Shown: positions 36,000-36,376 of the stretch, piece by piece
How positions within the stretch are numbered: the first letter of the stretch is position 1
How the letters are laid out: the number at the start of each line of letters is the position of its first letter
NCBI GenBank assembly: GCA_021735645.1
Contig: JAIPGP010000143.1
Coordinates: 1-36,376 of the forward strand
Reading direction: 5' to 3'
Source: Candidatus Cloacimonadota bacterium
Lineage (GTDB): Bacteria; Cloacimonadota; Cloacimonadia; Cloacimonadales; TCS61
DNA: 36,376 nucleotides
The notes under the pieces: generated by a model
The model's database searches: none
Seen by the model: only the letters and a program-made list of their open reading frames with translations
Told to the model about the DNA's origin: nothing
Translations under genes and position numbers: made by a program

Positions 36000-36075
36000 T
36001 GGCAGGCCCGGCAGGACTTGAACCCGCAACCCCTGGTTTTGGAGACCAGTGCTCTACCAATTGAGCTACAAGCCT
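36000..36075 (-). tRNA. tRNA-Trp (anticodon CCA)
   Basis: 76 nt with the 3' CCA encoded. Acceptor arms AGGCTTG and CGGGCCT pair with two G-U pairs; the D arm is GCTC...GAGC; the anticodon loop CTCCAAA gives CCA; the T arm is GCGGG-TTCAAGT-CCTGC; discriminator is G. Placed between rpmG and secE, a common location for this tRNA. Confidence 0.97.
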
Positions 36076-36081
36076 GCATTA

Positions 36082-36231
36082 TTATCTAGTTTGCTTATGT
36101 GCAGTATGTTTTCTGCACGTTGGGCAATATTTATTATACTCAACTCTCTGTGGATGTGTTCTTCGATTTTTTGTAGTTGAGTAATTTCTATTCTTGCATA
36201 CTTCACAAGCTAATGTAATGATTTCTCTCAT
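36082..36231 (-). CDS. rpmG: 50S ribosomal protein L33
   Basis: 49 residues. [19 protein letters not shown] start, with a zinc ribbon C9, C12, C36, C39, so this is the zinc-containing (C+) form. The ATG lies five bases after the tuf stop, with AGGA just before it, partly within the end of tuf. The gap to tRNA-Trp is six bases. Confidence 0.96.
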   Translation of the reverse strand: MREIITLACEVCKNRNYSTTKNRRTHPQRVEYNKYCPTCRKHTAHKQTR

Positions 36232-36236
36232 TTTTC

Positions 36237-36376
36237 CTACTCGATAACGTCGCCGACAACACCGGCACCGATAGTTCTTCCACCTTCACGAATCGCATAA
36301 CGAAGACCTTTCTCCATAGCGATCGGTGTGATTAGCTCTGCTGATATAGTTACTTTATCTCCCGGCATTACCATCT
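36237..36376 (-). CDS. tuf: Elongation factor Tu, C-terminal fragment at window edge
   Basis: The last ~46 codons of tuf, continuing beyond the window. [37 protein letters not shown] are the conserved end of EF-Tu domain III. The fragment is in frame to a normal TAG stop; it is cut by the window and not by a mutation. EF-Tu delivers aminoacyl-tRNA to the ribosome. Confidence 0.97.
   Translation of the reverse strand, partial: MVMPGDKVTISAELITPIAMEKGLRYAIREGGRTIGAGVVGDVIE

Overview
The window is a compact, AT-rich bacterial chromosome segment with mostly housekeeping genes, short intergenic gaps and good Shine-Dalgarno sites. Several features point to a double-membraned, probably anaerobic lineage near the Fibrobacterota-Chlorobiota-Bacteroidota / Cloacimonadota part of the tree: a PorV/PorQ-type outer-membrane protein, a secreted protein with a FlgD-like C-terminal domain, a clostripain-like lipoprotein, butyrate kinase and a long (Alu-containing) SRP RNA. 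My best guess is a Cloacimonadota-like bacterium; this is an inference from gene style only.

Layout. 1-1000: head-to-tail 157-bp repeats interrupted by a small GIY-YIG nuclease gene. 1011-2580 (+): a nucleotide-sugar epimerase and ssb. 2686-7393 (-): a tightly packed run that reads, in transcription order, tdk, yggT, purine nucleoside phosphorylase, a DksA/TraR zinc-finger protein, lspA, a secreted OB-fold/FlgD-CTD protein and a PorV-like protein. 7648-9921 (+): butyrate kinase and a clostripain-family lipoprotein. 9927-10058: a cluster of perfect DnaA boxes beside an AT-rich stretch. 10223-13650 (+): nadC-nadA-nadB, the full de novo route from aspartate to nicotinate mononucleotide. 13651-14360: no protein gene, but a probable new small RNA with its own -10 box and terminator, followed by the SRP RNA gene. 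14361-16312 (+): hisS, then groES (without groEL) behind a degenerate CIRCE operator, then trxA. 16410-22007 (-): prmC, murA, mnmA, wecB and a fucose-isomerase-like protein. 22075-36376 (-): one long information-processing cluster, in transcription order tuf (partial), rpmG, tRNA-Trp, secE, nusG, rplK, rplA, rplJ, rplL, rpoB, rpoC, rpsL, rpsG, fusA, closed by a terminator.

How it fits together. The right half is the classical secE-nusG-rplKAJL-rpoBC and str operons joined end to end, with hairpins in the rplL-rpoB gap that could set the ribosomal protein to RNA polymerase ratio. The left half mixes nucleoside salvage, lipoprotein processing and secreted products.

The least explained parts are the repeat/GIY-YIG locus, the DnaA-box cluster, the 165-nt RNA candidate and the SRP RNA that runs into hisS without a visible terminator. 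All calls are from reading the sequence; no database search was possible.
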